From Panacagrimonas perspica (lineage in GTDB: Bacteria > Pseudomonadota > Gammaproteobacteria > Nevskiales > Nevskiaceae): a stretch of 64,000 bases of DNA. Location of the stretch: positions 1,615,534-1,679,533 of the forward strand of contig NZ_SOBT01000008.1 of assembly GCF_004364935.1 (NCBI RefSeq), given 5' to 3'. The notes under the pieces were generated by a model. The model searched no databases and was not told the origin of the DNA. It saw nothing but the letters and a program-made list of their open reading frames with translations. How positions within the stretch are numbered: position 1 is the first letter of the stretch; every line of letters begins with the position of its first letter. Positions 27,013 to 35,875 of this stretch are shown piece by piece. A program made the translations under genes and the position numbers.

Positions 27013-28212
27013 ATGGCGATATCGGCGAAATCGCAGGCGTCCGCCGCGACGGCCGCGGGCGCGACGGCGCTCACGGGGACGGCCGCATGGCCGTTGCTCG
27101 ACCGGCTGTTGTCCGCGATCTACGAAGGCCCGCTCGAATCGCCGCCGTGGCAGTCCGCGTTGCAGATGCTGCGCGACACGCTGCAGGCAGGCCACGTCAC
27201 CCTGATGCTGCGCCCCCCCTCGCCCGACAGCGCCGGCGTGATGATCAACACCGGCAGCACCACGGTCGAAGCGGTGAAGTCCTACGAGACGCACTTCTTC
27301 GCGCTCGATCCCTTCGTGCGCCTGCAGGAAGGTGAAGTCGTGACCGCCGAGGAACTGATCGGCAAGCAGTGGCTCGACAGTCCGGTCTATCGCGAATACC
27401 TCAAGCCGCTCGACATCCGCCACCTGCTCGGCGCCGACATGTACACGCGCGACGGCATCGAATGCCGGCTGCGCATCACGCGCGGTCATGACGCCCAGCC
27501 GTTCACGGCCGCCGAGAAAGGTCTGTGCAGCACCTTGCTGCCGCACCTGAAGCGCTCGATCCAGCTGCATGCGCGGCTCGACTCGCTCGAGTGCGAACGC
27601 CAGCTCTTCGCCGGCACGATCAACCGCATGCTGCTGGGCATCATCAGCTTCACGCAGACCGGGCAGATCCTGGAGATGAACCAGGAGGCCAAGCGCATCC
27701 TCGGCGAGAAGGACGGCATCTGGCTGAGCGGCAGCACGCTCACCGCCGACAGCGTCCAGGAAGGCCGCGAGCTGCAGCGCATGCTCAAGCAGGCGTTCTC
27801 GGAACACTCGCCCGCCTCCGACGAAGAAGGACCCGGCGTCGTCCAGGCGCTGTCGATCACGCGCCCGTCGGGCCGCGCCAAGCTGGGCGTGCTCATCCGT
27901 GCGATCCCGCTCGGGCAGTGGTCCGAGAGCCGACAGCGCCCGGGCACGGTCGTGTTCCTGCGCGATCCCGAGTCCAGCGGCGCACAGCCGTCGCAGGAAC
28001 TCGTGCGGCGCCTGTTCGGACTCACGCGCATGGAAGCCCAGCTCGCGCTGCTGCTCACCGAGGGCCTGACCCTGGACGAGGCAGCCGAGCAGATGAACGT
28101 GCGACGCAACACCGCGCGCACCCACCTGCGCTCGATCTTCTCGAAGACCGGCGTGACGCGGCAGACCATGCTCGTGAGGCTGCTGCTCAACAGCGTGATC
28201 TCGTTGGGCTGA
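27013..28212 (+). CDS. LuxR-type transcriptional regulator (large, non-canonical sensor)
   Basis: A 399-residue regulator. The last 65 residues are a LuxR helix-turn-helix (LTRMEAQLALLL through NTARTHLRSIFSK). The N-terminal 320 residues are about twice as long as in acyl-HSL receptors and lack the recognisable autoinducer-binding pattern. A PAS/GAF-like core around 210-240 (TGQILEMNQEAKRIL) is suggested. GAGGAGG precedes the ATG at 27013. It lies 260 bp upstream of the AHL synthase gene in the same orientation. It may control that gene; whether it senses AHL directly is open. Confidence 0.88.
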   Translation: MAISAKSQASAATAAGATALTGTAAWPLLDRLLSAIYEGPLESPPWQSALQMLRDTLQAGHVTLMLRPPSPDSAGVMINTGSTTVEAVKSYETHFFALDPFVRLQEGEVVTAEELIGKQWLDSPVYREYLKPLDIRHLLGADMYTRDGIECRLRITRGHDAQPFTAAEKGLCSTLLPHLKRSIQLHARLDSLECERQLFAGTINRMLLGIISFTQTGQILEMNQEAKRILGEKDGIWLSGSTLTADSVQEGRELQRMLKQAFSEHSPASDEEGPGVVQALSITRPSGRAKLGVLIRAIPLGQWSESRQRPGTVVFLRDPESSGAQPSQELVRRLFGLTRMEAQLALLLTEGLTLDEAAEQMNVRRNTARTHLRSIFSKTGVTRQTMLVRLLLNSVISLG

Positions 28213-28349
28213 GAGGCGCCCCGCGCGGCGCCGATCCCGGGCACTGTCCGGGAGCCCCTCCTTACCTGTCCCCGAATGACGCGCCCGTCCTCCGCCGGCC
28301 GGTCGCGCCTCGAATTCGCCGTGCGACCGAAAAAAATACGACATAAAGC

Positions 28350-28378
28350 TTGAAACAATATGTACACATACAAATAAT
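28350..28378 (+). promoter_or_regulatory. Sigma70-type promoter of the AHL synthase gene in an AT-rich patch
   Basis: A TTGAAA hexamer at 28350-28355 and an AATAAT hexamer at 28373-28378 are separated by 17 bp, each 5 of 6 to consensus. The surrounding 28325-28405 stretch is strikingly AT-rich compared with its surroundings. The spacer holds a TGTACA palindrome, and TTGAAA recurs at 28378-28383. Predicted start is near 28385, leaving an untranslated leader of about 88 bases. Confidence 0.6.
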
Positions 28379-28472
28379 TGAAATAGATTCTTAAAGTCGG
28401 ACATGAATAATCGGCCTCGCGCTTCGAGCGCGTCCGAATTCCCAGGGGTCGGCGTCACTACGGGGGTAGGTG

Positions 28473-29171
28473 ATGCTTCACGAGGTCAACAGGTCAGGCG
28501 ACGAGCCGGATCCGACGCGCGTGGTACGCGGCGCGCTCGGCGATTCCGCGTTCGCGTCGACCTATTCCGAGCGCATGTACCGGCTGCGCTACGAGGTGTT
28601 CCACGAACGCCTGCGCTGGGACGTGACGGTTCTCGATGGCCTCGAACACGACCGCTTCGACGACAACGACAGCGTCTACATGCTCACCACCGGAGCGGAC
28701 GATTCGGTGTCCGGCGGCTGGCGCCTTCGCCCGACCACGCAGGGGTACATGCTGCGCGACGTCTTCCCGGAGCTTTTGAACGGTCATCCTGCCCCCGACG
28801 ACCCTGGCATCTGGGAGATCAGCCGGTTCGCGGTGGACGCCCCGAGCACTGCACGGCCCGGCGCGCTGTCATTGAGCCGCTCGGCGCGACTGTTGTTCGT
28901 GGATGCCTGGAAGTTCGCGACGCAGCACGGGATTTCCCGCTACGTGCTGGTGACCAGCCTGGCCCTGGAGCGGTTGCTGGTCGCGTCCGGGCTCCGGCTG
29001 CACCGGTTCGGCCCCCCGCTACGGATGGGACGTTGCATGGCGGTAGCCTGCTGGGTGGACCTGGACGCGCACACGCAGCGGGTCCTGTTCCCGGACACCA
29101 TTCCGGGCGAAGCACGTCCCGTATCCGAACCACAGAACGATCAGGCCGCGCGGACGGATTCCGACGCCTGA
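28473..29171 (+). CDS. Acyl-homoserine-lactone synthase (LuxI family)
   Basis: A 232-residue autoinducer synthase that makes N-acyl-homoserine lactone from S-adenosylmethionine and an acyl donor. All family-invariant residues occur with LuxI spacing: R39, F43, W49, D60, D63, an arginine at 84-86, E115 and R118 (WEISR). The C-terminal 30 residues are an acidic, poorly conserved tail. The ATG at 28473 is preferred; a GTG directly before it would add one residue, and a GGGGG-rich ribosome site lies upstream. It follows a LuxR-type gene and ends at a hairpin. Acyl-chain specificity is not predictable. Confidence 0.92.
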   Translation: MLHEVNRSGDEPDPTRVVRGALGDSAFASTYSERMYRLRYEVFHERLRWDVTVLDGLEHDRFDDNDSVYMLTTGADDSVSGGWRLRPTTQGYMLRDVFPELLNGHPAPDDPGIWEISRFAVDAPSTARPGALSLSRSARLLFVDAWKFATQHGISRYVLVTSLALERLLVASGLRLHRFGPPLRMGRCMAVACWVDLDAHTQRVLFPDTIPGEARPVSEPQNDQAARTDSDA

Positions 29172-29195
29172 TCCATCACGACGGTGCACGCATGG

Positions 29196-29222
29196 AAACG
29201 GGCCGCTGTTCGCGGCCCGTTT
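29196..29222. terminator. Bidirectional hairpin between AHL synthase and cupin genes
   Basis: An 11-bp perfect stem (AAACGGGCCGC with GCGGCCCGTTT) and a 5-base loop, placed between two convergent genes. A-rich and T-rich stem ends make it usable in both directions. Confidence 0.65.
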
Positions 29223-29237
29223 CGCATCAGGCGGCGA

Positions 29238-29705
29238 TCACGCCGCCTTCTTCACCTGGGCCTGCGATTCCATGAACGCGGCCCACGCGCCCTGCACTTC
29301 CTTCCAGCCGACGACGGCGAGCGGCTGCGCGTCCGGCGAGATGAACACGAGCGGCCCGAGGAAGCTCATGTAGAACTCGCTGTCGACCGGGAAGTTGGTG
29401 AGGTCATGGCGCGCGCCGGCCGACTCGTAGCCGTAGCCCGGAGCGACGGCCGTGTCACCGCCGTTGTCCTTGCCGCCACGCACGTCCATGCGACCCTTGG
29501 TCAGCACGTACTCGCCGGGGCCCTGATGGATGTGGGCATTGAACGACGACCCTGCCGGGCAATCGAAATAGGCCGTCCACGCGCCCATCTCGGGGCCCAC
29601 GTGCAGCAGCTTCCAGCGGATGCCGCCCTTCGACAGGGCCTCGGGAAACGGCGCCCACGGAAGCTGGTCGATCTGTGCGTACTCTTCGGTAACCTGGCTT
29701 TTCAT
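29238..29705 (-). CDS. Cupin-domain protein
   Basis: A 155-residue single-cupin protein. The metal-ligand pattern HIHQGPGEYVLTKG (H-x-H with glutamate six residues later) is intact, and the second motif falls near GYGYESAGARHD. Similar proteins resemble ChrR-type or acetylacetone-dioxygenase-like cupins. No signal peptide. ATG 29705 is taken; upstream residues are proline/arginine-rich and lie outside the domain. It converges with the AHL synthase gene and is separated from glcF by REPIN 6. Confidence 0.82.
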   Translation of the reverse strand: MKSQVTEEYAQIDQLPWAPFPEALSKGGIRWKLLHVGPEMGAWTAYFDCPAGSSFNAHIHQGPGEYVLTKGRMDVRGGKDNGGDTAVAPGYGYESAGARHDLTNFPVDSEFYMSFLGPLVFISPDAQPLAVVGWKEVQGAWAAFMESQAQVKKAA

Positions 29706-29819
29706 CTGACGTCTCCTCGTCGTTCGCTCGGTCTGGACAGGCGGCCCTGGCGTCGTTGCGCGGGGCACTTGCGAACTAAATGCCTGAAGGCGGTTTGCGT
29801 CAATACGGGACGGCCATAC

Positions 29820-29887
29820 GTAGCCCGGACGAAGTCCGGGGATCCCCCTCGAATACGGAGCGCAACGCCGGACTTCGTCCGGGCTAC
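29820..29887. repeat. REPIN 6 (ACGAAG-type arms)
   Basis: Paired inverted REP between glcF and the cupin gene, with the linker CTCGAATACGGAGCGCAAC seen in several copies. The right-end CTAC encodes the glcF stop (29884-29886). Confidence 0.88.
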
Positions 29888-31185
29888 GTGCGTCTCGACA
29901 AGCCCTCGGGTTCCGGCCCCCCGGTCGCCCAATCCAGCAACTCGACCGTGTGCACGACCGGCGCCGGCGCCTTGCCGCGCGACAACTGCGTGAGGCATCC
30001 GATGTTGCCGGTGGCCACCACCTGCGGTGCGACCGCGGCGAGCGCGTTCTGCTTGCGCTCGCGCAGCGCCTCTGCGAGATCCGGCTGCAGGATGTTGTAG
30101 ACGCCGGCCGAGCCGCAGCACAGGTGACTCTCGGCGATGTCGCGCAACTGGAACCCGGCCTCGGTCAGCAGGCGCCGCGGCGCTTCTCGCACACCCTGCC
30201 CGTGTTGCAGCGAGCACGCCGCGTGATACGCCACGATGAGGCCCGAAGGATTCGTCACTGCCGGCAACTCGTGGGCCGCCAGCACTTCGCTGACATCGCG
30301 TGCCAGCGTCGACACTTTCGCGGCCCGCGCCGCATACGCGGGTTCGTTGCGCAGCATGAAACCGTAATCCTTCAGGCTGGTCCCGCAACCCGACGCCGTG
30401 ATCACGATCGCATCCAGTCCGCCGTCGTCGATGACGCGGCTCCAGGCATCGACGTTGGCGCGCGCGAACGCAAGGCTGCGCGCTTCCTTGCCCAGGTGAT
30501 GCACCAGCGCTCCGCAGCAACCCTGCCCAGGCGCCGGCACCACCTCGATCCCCATGCGCGCGAACAGGCGCGTCGCGGCCTGCTGGATGTTCGGCTGCAG
30601 CACCGGCTCGGCGCAGCCTTCGAGAAACGCGACGCGTGCCTTGCGGACGGTCGGCGCGGCGATGATTCCTTCGCGCACCGCTCCGGTGGGCGCACGCGAC
30701 AGCTCCAGCATCGCGCGCAGCGATTTCAGGAAACCGATGTTCGGCAGCAGTCCCACCAGCGGCGAGAACAGGCGCCCCATCGCCAGCGCAAAACGGAAGC
30801 GGCGCGGATACGGCAGCAAGCCGGCGAGCAGGCCGCGCAGCATCCGGTCGATCCAGGGACGCTCGTAGCGCTGCTCGATCCACGCGCGCGAGTGATCGAC
30901 CAGGTGCATATAGTCCACGCCAGAAGGACAGGTCGTCTTGCACGACAGGCAGGACAGGCAGCGATCGATGTGCTTGACCGTCTCGGCACTCGGCGTGCGC
31001 TGGTTCTCCAGCATGTCCTTCATCAGCATGATGCGCCCGCGCGGACCGTCGAGCTCGTCGCCGAGCAGGGCGTACGTCGGACAGGTCGCGTTGCAAAAGC
31101 CGCAGTGCACGCAGGTGCGGATCGCTTTCTCGGAGGCCGCCAGATGCGGATCGCGCAGTTGCTCTGCGCTGAAGCGGGTCTGCAT
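29884..31185 (-). CDS. glcF: Glycolate oxidase iron-sulfur subunit GlcF
   Basis: A 433-residue electron-transfer subunit. Two 4Fe-4S sites are complete: C25, C28, C31, C35 and C76, C79, C82, C86. Two CCG (DUF224) domains follow, marked by CCGALVHH and CCGSAGVYN. It passes electrons from the flavin subunits GlcD/GlcE to the quinone pool. ATG 31185 lies 2 bp after the glcE stop, so the genes are coupled. Its stop codon is part of REPIN 6. Confidence 0.93.
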   Translation of the reverse strand: MQTRFSAEQLRDPHLAASEKAIRTCVHCGFCNATCPTYALLGDELDGPRGRIMLMKDMLENQRTPSAETVKHIDRCLSCLSCKTTCPSGVDYMHLVDHSRAWIEQRYERPWIDRMLRGLLAGLLPYPRRFRFALAMGRLFSPLVGLLPNIGFLKSLRAMLELSRAPTGAVREGIIAAPTVRKARVAFLEGCAEPVLQPNIQQAATRLFARMGIEVVPAPGQGCCGALVHHLGKEARSLAFARANVDAWSRVIDDGGLDAIVITASGCGTSLKDYGFMLRNEPAYAARAAKVSTLARDVSEVLAAHELPAVTNPSGLIVAYHAACSLQHGQGVREAPRRLLTEAGFQLRDIAESHLCCGSAGVYNILQPDLAEALRERKQNALAAVAPQVVATGNIGCLTQLSRGKAPAPVVHTVELLDWATGGPEPEGLSRRT

Positions 31186-31187
31186 GG

Positions 31188-32375
31188 CTATCGATTCGTC
31201 CCGAACGAGAAAGGCCCGTCGCCGAGCCGGTTCTGCGGGTCGAAGCCCGACTTGATCCTGCGGCTCAGCGCCGTGGTGCCGGCATCGAGCGGCGGCGCGG
31301 TGGCGAGCCGCTCGCGCACGCCGACCGGGGCGCGCATCAACCAGGCATGACCGCCGGCCTTCGATACTTCGCCTCTCACGAGGCCGGCCGGCGCTTCGCC
31401 CTCCATCGCCAGCCACACCAGCGAGCCACCCCAGTCGTAGAGCGCGGTGCAGGCGGCCGACTTCGCGATCGTGGCGACGACCGTGGCGGCGGACAGCGAG
31501 GGCAGCGACAGCCGCCAGACGACGCGCGCATCCGACGCGAAGACGGCAACATCGCGGATGTCACGCCACAAGGCCGCCGACTCCGCTTCCTCGATGGCAC
31601 GAACCGATCCGCGCGATTCGAACATCCCGAGGATCTGGCGCTGCCGCTCTTCGACCGAAGCGCGAAAACCTTCGAGTCGTATCGCGCTGCGACCGTCCGC
31701 AAGACAGGCCGCGCTACTGACCTCGAGCGGCGACGCCAGCGCGGTGCGGATGCCGGCCAGCGCGACCGACGCATCGCCTTGTTCGACGAGCACCGTCGCC
31801 TCGTACTGCGGTCGCGGCAGCACGCGCAGGCTCAGGTCGGTGACGACGGCCAGCGTTCCCCACGAACCGACCATCAGCTTCGCGAGGTCGTAGCCGGTGA
31901 CGTTCTTGATGACGCGGCCGCCGGCACGGAATTTTTCGCCGCGCCCGGACACGGCATCGAAACCCAGCAGGTGATCGCGCACGTTGCCGGCCGACAGCCG
32001 TCGCGATCCGGCGAACCCGCTGCCGATGATGCCGCCGATCGTCGTGCGTGCGCCGCCCGCGCCCAGCAAGGCGGCGTAGTCCGGCGGATCGAACGCGAGC
32101 ATCTGCCCGCGCTCGGCGAGCGCCGCCTCGACCTCGTGCAGCGGCGTGCCGGCACGCAGGCTCAGGACGAGTTCTTCGGGCTCGTAGTTCGTGATGCCGC
32201 TGATCGCGGAGAGGTCGAGTTCGCGCATGGACGCAGCGGCGACGCCCATCATCGAGCGACGCGTGCCACCGCCGATCACGCGCAACGACGAGCCGGCCGC
32301 ATCGGCGTCCAGCAGTGCCGCCTGGATGTCGTCCGCGCTACCGGGGCGGAGCGCTTCGCGAGTGACGGTCTGCAT
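31188..32375 (-). CDS. glcE: Glycolate oxidase FAD-binding subunit GlcE
   Basis: A 395-residue FAD_binding_4 protein. It starts with the PP-loop-like segment RVIGGGTRR and has the flavin contacts ARTTIGGIIGSGFAG and GRVIKNVTGYDLAK typical of GlcE. It forms the glycolate (or D-lactate) oxidase with GlcD and GlcF. The gene sits between them with 3-bp and 2-bp gaps, so expression is coupled. The C-terminal FAD-oxidase domain is short, as usual for GlcE. Confidence 0.93.
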   Translation of the reverse strand: MQTVTREALRPGSADDIQAALLDADAAGSSLRVIGGGTRRSMMGVAAASMRELDLSAISGITNYEPEELVLSLRAGTPLHEVEAALAERGQMLAFDPPDYAALLGAGGARTTIGGIIGSGFAGSRRLSAGNVRDHLLGFDAVSGRGEKFRAGGRVIKNVTGYDLAKLMVGSWGTLAVVTDLSLRVLPRPQYEATVLVEQGDASVALAGIRTALASPLEVSSAACLADGRSAIRLEGFRASVEERQRQILGMFESRGSVRAIEEAESAALWRDIRDVAVFASDARVVWRLSLPSLSAATVVATIAKSAACTALYDWGGSLVWLAMEGEAPAGLVRGEVSKAGGHAWLMRAPVGVRERLATAPPLDAGTTALSRRIKSGFDPQNRLGDGPFSFGTNR

Positions 32376-32378
32376 GAA

Positions 32379-33872
32379 TCAGAAGCGTGGCAGTTCGGGA
32401 TGCGCCACGCGCCCGGCGTGCACGTGCACGCGTCCGAGTTCGGCACATCGATGCAGCTGCGGAAACACCTTGCCCGGATTGAGCAGGCCTTCCGGATCGA
32501 ACGCGCACTTCACGCGCATCTGCTGTGCCAGGTCGATCTCGCTGAACATCTCGGGCATCAGGTCGCGCTTCTCGACGCCGACGCCGTGCTCGCCGGTCAG
32601 CACGCCGCCGACTTCCACGCACAGACGCAGGATCTCGGCGCCGAAGGCTTCGGCGCGCTCGAGCTGGCCGGGTTCGTTGGCGTTGTAGAGGATCAGCGGA
32701 TGCAGGTTGCCGTCGCCGGCGTGGAACACGTTGGCGACGCGCAGGCCGTAGCGCTCCGACATCTCGTTCATGCGCTGCAGCACGTGGGCGAGCCGGCCGC
32801 GCGGGATCGTGCCGTCCATGCAGTAGTAGTCCGGCGACAACCGCCCCACCGCCGGAAAGGCCGACTTGCGCCCGGCCCAGAAGCGCAGGCGTTCGTCCTC
32901 GCTGTTCGACAGGCGGCTGAACACCGCGCCGTTCTTGGTCGCGATGTCGTTGACCAGGGCCAGCACGTGGTCGCACTCGGCATCGATGCCATCCGCCTCG
33001 ACGATCAGCACGGCTTCGACGTCGAGCGGGTAGCCGACGTGCAGGAATTCTTCCGCGGCCAAGGTCGCGAGCCGGTCCATCATTTCCATGCCGGCCGGCA
33101 CGATGCCGCCGCCGATGATGTCGGCGACGCATTGGCCGGCGGCCTCCACGCTCGGGAAGCCCAGCAGCGCGGCGCGCGCATGCTGCGGCCGCGGCAGGAT
33201 GCGCACCGTCACCTCGGTGATGACGCCGAGCATGCCTTCGGATCCGTTGATGATGCCGAGCAGGTCGTAGCCCGGCGCATCGAGCGTCTTGCCGCCCAGG
33301 CGCAGGATCTCGCCGTCCATCGTGACCAGCTCGACGCCGAGCACGTTGTTGGTCGTCAGCCCGTATTTCAGGCAATGCACGCCGCCGGAGTTCTCGGCCA
33401 CGTTGCCGCCGATCGAACAGGCGATCTGGCTCGACGGGTCCGGCGCGTAATAGAAGCCGTGCTTCTTCACGGCCTCGGTGATGCCCAGGTTGGTGACGCC
33501 GGGCTGCGCGACGACGACGCGGTTCTCCAGGTCGATGTCGAGAACCCGGTTGAAGCGCGACAGGCCCAGGATCACGCCGTCGGCCAGCGGCAGCGCGCCG
33601 CCGGACAGCGAGGTGCCCGCCCCGCGGGCCACAACCTTCACGCCGCGTTCCCTGCAGAACCTCAGGATCTGCGCGACCTGCTGCGTCGTGCGCGGCAGCG
33701 CCACCGCCAGCGGCAACTGCCGGTAGGCCGTCAGGCCGTCGCTCTCGTAGGCGATCAGCGATTCGTCGTCGCCGATGACGCCGTCGTTCTCGAGAATCCG
33801 GCGCAGGCCCTTGATGACCTCGGCGCGGGCCGACAGCACGGCCGGGTCCGGCGCCGGCATGCGCAGACTCAT
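32379..33872 (-). CDS. glcD: Glycolate/D-lactate oxidase catalytic subunit GlcD
   Basis: A 497-residue flavoprotein oxidising a 2-hydroxy acid to a 2-keto acid. The FAD_binding_4 half shows GAGTSLSGGALP and GGNVAENSGGVHCLKYG. The C-terminal FAD-oxidase half shows NVFHAGDGNLHP and GEHGVGVEKRD with histidines used at the active site. It is the second gene of a gloA-glcD-glcE-glcF unit with only 28 bp after gloA. Glyoxalase next door makes D-lactate a likely substrate besides glycolate (inference). Confidence 0.93.
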   Translation of the reverse strand: MSLRMPAPDPAVLSARAEVIKGLRRILENDGVIGDDESLIAYESDGLTAYRQLPLAVALPRTTQQVAQILRFCRERGVKVVARGAGTSLSGGALPLADGVILGLSRFNRVLDIDLENRVVVAQPGVTNLGITEAVKKHGFYYAPDPSSQIACSIGGNVAENSGGVHCLKYGLTTNNVLGVELVTMDGEILRLGGKTLDAPGYDLLGIINGSEGMLGVITEVTVRILPRPQHARAALLGFPSVEAAGQCVADIIGGGIVPAGMEMMDRLATLAAEEFLHVGYPLDVEAVLIVEADGIDAECDHVLALVNDIATKNGAVFSRLSNSEDERLRFWAGRKSAFPAVGRLSPDYYCMDGTIPRGRLAHVLQRMNEMSERYGLRVANVFHAGDGNLHPLILYNANEPGQLERAEAFGAEILRLCVEVGGVLTGEHGVGVEKRDLMPEMFSEIDLAQQMRVKCAFDPEGLLNPGKVFPQLHRCAELGRVHVHAGRVAHPELPRF

Positions 33873-33900
33873 GCGCGGTTCCCTGCCCGCTCGCCGGCGA

Positions 33901-34413
33901 TCAGCCCGAAACGATCTTGCGCAGGCCCGTCGCCGACAGGATCTCGATCCAGTAGCCGTCCGGATCCTTGATGAAGGCCAGGCCCTTCATCTTGCCGTCG
34001 TCGGGGCGCTTGACGAACTCCACGCCCAGCTTCTCGAAACGCTCGCTGGCCGCGTAGACGTCGGGCACCGTGATGCCGATGTGGCCGAAGCCGCGCGGAT
34101 CGCTGTTGCCGTTGTGATAGCCCGCGAACGCCGGATCGCTCTCGGTGCCGTAGTTGTGCGTCAGCTCGATGGCGCCGCGCTGGCTGAACGTGAACTCGGC
34201 GCGCTTGGCCGGATCGGTCGGCAGTTCGCCGTCTTCCGGACGCAGGTAGCCGACGAAGTACAGCGCGAACTTCATCTCGGGGAAATCGAACTTGTTCAGC
34301 AGGGTCATGCCCAGAACGTCGCGATAGAACGCGACCGATTTCTCGGGGTCGCGGATGCGCAGCATGGTCTGGCTCATGATGAAGTCGCGGGTGGATTCGA
34401 CGCCTGTGCTCAC
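33901..34413 (-). CDS. gloA: Lactoylglutathione lyase (glyoxalase I)
   Basis: A 170-residue enzyme converting the methylglyoxal-glutathione hemithioacetal to S-lactoylglutathione. Metal ligands are complete: Q15 (SQTMLRI), E83 (IELTHN), H111 (GFGHIG) and E157 (YWIEI). A glutamine first ligand is typical of the zinc-using, eukaryote/P. putida-like class, as opposed to the nickel class of E. coli. The start is GTG 34413 with GGAG upstream; the open frame beyond runs into REPIN 7. It is probably the first gene of the gloA-glcDEF transcript. Confidence 0.92.
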   Translation of the reverse strand: MSTGVESTRDFIMSQTMLRIRDPEKSVAFYRDVLGMTLLNKFDFPEMKFALYFVGYLRPEDGELPTDPAKRAEFTFSQRGAIELTHNYGTESDPAFAGYHNGNSDPRGFGHIGITVPDVYAASERFEKLGVEFVKRPDDGKMKGLAFIKDPDGYWIEILSATGLRKIVSG

Positions 34414-34516
34414 GGCCTGCTCCGATGGGATGGGGAATACGCCATCAAACCCGAGCGGGGCATCGCAGCGCAAGCCGGTTGCGCCATCGGTTCGTACAGC
34501 TTGCACGGGCAGCACG

Positions 34517-34583
34517 GTAGCCCGGGTGAAACCCGGGGTGTCATTCCTCATGCGAGCGTAATCCCGGGTTTCACCCGGGCTAC
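34517..34583. repeat. REPIN 7 (GTGAAA-type arms)
   Basis: Paired inverted REP between the SnoaL-like gene and gloA. Its CTAC end gives the TAG stop of the SnoaL-like gene (34580-34582). Confidence 0.88.
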
Positions 34584-35068
34584 GTCGTCGGGAGCTTGCT
34601 TCCGTGCTTCGCCAGCCAGTGCGCCGTGATGTTCGGCGGCTCGGTGAACGGCGTGACGATCTCGAAGATGCGCTCGTAGCTGGCGAACTGGATCTTCCAT
34701 TCGCTGCCGATCTTCACGTAGCGATCGCGGTACAGCGCCGATCCGTCGGTGACGATCTTGTTGCGCAGGTCGCAGAACCAGTCCTTCAGATACCAGGTAC
34801 CGGTGGCCTCGGTCGGCGACGTCAGCGCGATCTCCGGATGGTTCACGTGGTGGAACGCGATGGCCTCGGCGTGGAACGCATACCCGATCGCCTCGAGGAT
34901 CTTGTCCCGGCCCTGCACTTCGAAGCGGTAGCTGCCGCCGACATAGCAGACGCCGGCGTCCTCGGTGAACAGCTCGCGCAGCTCGTCGAGACTGGCCGTG
35001 TCGATGCAGCGGCAGTAGCGGTATTTGAGCTGGCGGATCAGCTCGTAGTCTTCAAGCGGCAGGCTCAT
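34580..35068 (-). CDS. SnoaL-like NTF2-fold protein
   Basis: A 162-residue NTF2-fold protein with the typical opening [18 protein letters not shown], then [16 protein letters not shown], and strands ending in [13 protein letters not shown]. Related proteins are dehydratases, isomerases or binding proteins acting on polycyclic or steroid-like substrates. It is separated by 12 bp from the LolA-like gene and is probably the last gene of the SDR/LolA-like/SnoaL-like unit. The stop codon lies in REPIN 7. No specific reaction can be named. Confidence 0.82.
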   Translation of the reverse strand: MSLPLEDYELIRQLKYRYCRCIDTASLDELRELFTEDAGVCYVGGSYRFEVQGRDKILEAIGYAFHAEAIAFHHVNHPEIALTSPTEATGTWYLKDWFCDLRNKIVTDGSALYRDRYVKIGSEWKIQFASYERIFEIVTPFTEPPNITAHWLAKHGSKLPTT

Positions 35069-35080
35069 GCGGTTCCCGGG

Positions 35081-35875
35081 TCAGCGCTGGTAGAAGGTCT
35101 TGGGGTCGAAGAACCCGCCGGAGATATCCCCGCCGGGCTTCACCGCGAACACGCGCAGCGTCGTGTGCAGGTCCTGCTTGAGGTCGTGCATCTCGATGAC
35201 CGAGGCGTACCAGTACGCGTCGACCTGCTTGAGCGTCGCGATCGGGCTGACCAGGCGCTTGCGCACGTCCTTGCCCTCGTGGAACTCCGCCTTCAGCGGC
35301 ACGCAGGTCTGGGTGTCGACCCAGGTGCGCACCAGCGTATAGCCACCCTTGGTCGTGTCGGCTGGACGAAACGCCAGCACGTGCGTCGGCCGCTTGTCGA
35401 TCTCGCCGCCGCCCTCGTACGTCGTCCTGGCGCCGCCGAACGTGTTCTGCAGCTGCTTGAAGTCGGCGTAGCTGAAACTCGTGCCCATCAGGCCACCGTC
35501 GGCAATGCTGCCGGTGACGCGCCGCACCCGCTTCACGGACGGCAGGTACACGTACATGCCGTCGCGCAGGTCGCCGTCCTTCTCACGAATCAGGTACGCC
35601 GCGCCCGAGAGATTCGGTGGCGCCGACAGCAGCAGCATCGCGCGGACGAGTCGGCTGCCGTCGGGGGCCAGTTCACGTTCCGCGTAGAGACGTCCCTTGA
35701 GGGTGCTGGCAGTACCCGAGCGATCCGAGGTGCTGAATTCAACCTCCTGCACGCGAAGGCTGGTCGGCACGTTGGCCTGCATGCACTCCAGGACCTTGGC
35801 CGCCTCGTCTGCCGCCACGACGAGCGGTGCAGACACCGCCATGGCCAGGGCCGCACCCGCGAGCAGGATTCTCAT
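35081..35875 (-). CDS. LolA-like outer-membrane lipoprotein-sorting family protein
   Basis: A 264-residue exported protein with a clear signal peptide (MRILLAGAALAMAVSAPLVVAAD). The mature part matches the LolA-like family (PF17131 type): MYVYLPSVKRVRRVTG, MGTSFSYADFKQL and WVDTQTCVPLKAEFHE. Members are periplasmic beta-barrel-shell proteins often encoded with lipid transporters and thought to carry hydrophobic molecules. The start ATG (35873-35875) overlaps the stop of the SDR gene by 4 bp. It may shuttle a lipid or steroid handled by the neighbouring enzymes (inference). Confidence 0.85.
   Translation of the reverse strand: MRILLAGAALAMAVSAPLVVAADEAAKVLECMQANVPTSLRVQEVEFSTSDRSGTASTLKGRLYAERELAPDGSRLVRAMLLLSAPPNLSGAAYLIREKDGDLRDGMYVYLPSVKRVRRVTGSIADGGLMGTSFSYADFKQLQNTFGGARTTYEGGGEIDKRPTHVLAFRPADTTKGGYTLVRTWVDTQTCVPLKAEFHEGKDVRKRLVSPIATLKQVDAYWYASVIEMHDLKQDLHTTLRVFAVKPGGDISGGFFDPKTFYQR

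Noticed and set aside
28235-28253. Terminator after the LuxR-type gene
   Set aside because: A short TCCCGG/CCGGGA stem with no T-tract; not convincing.
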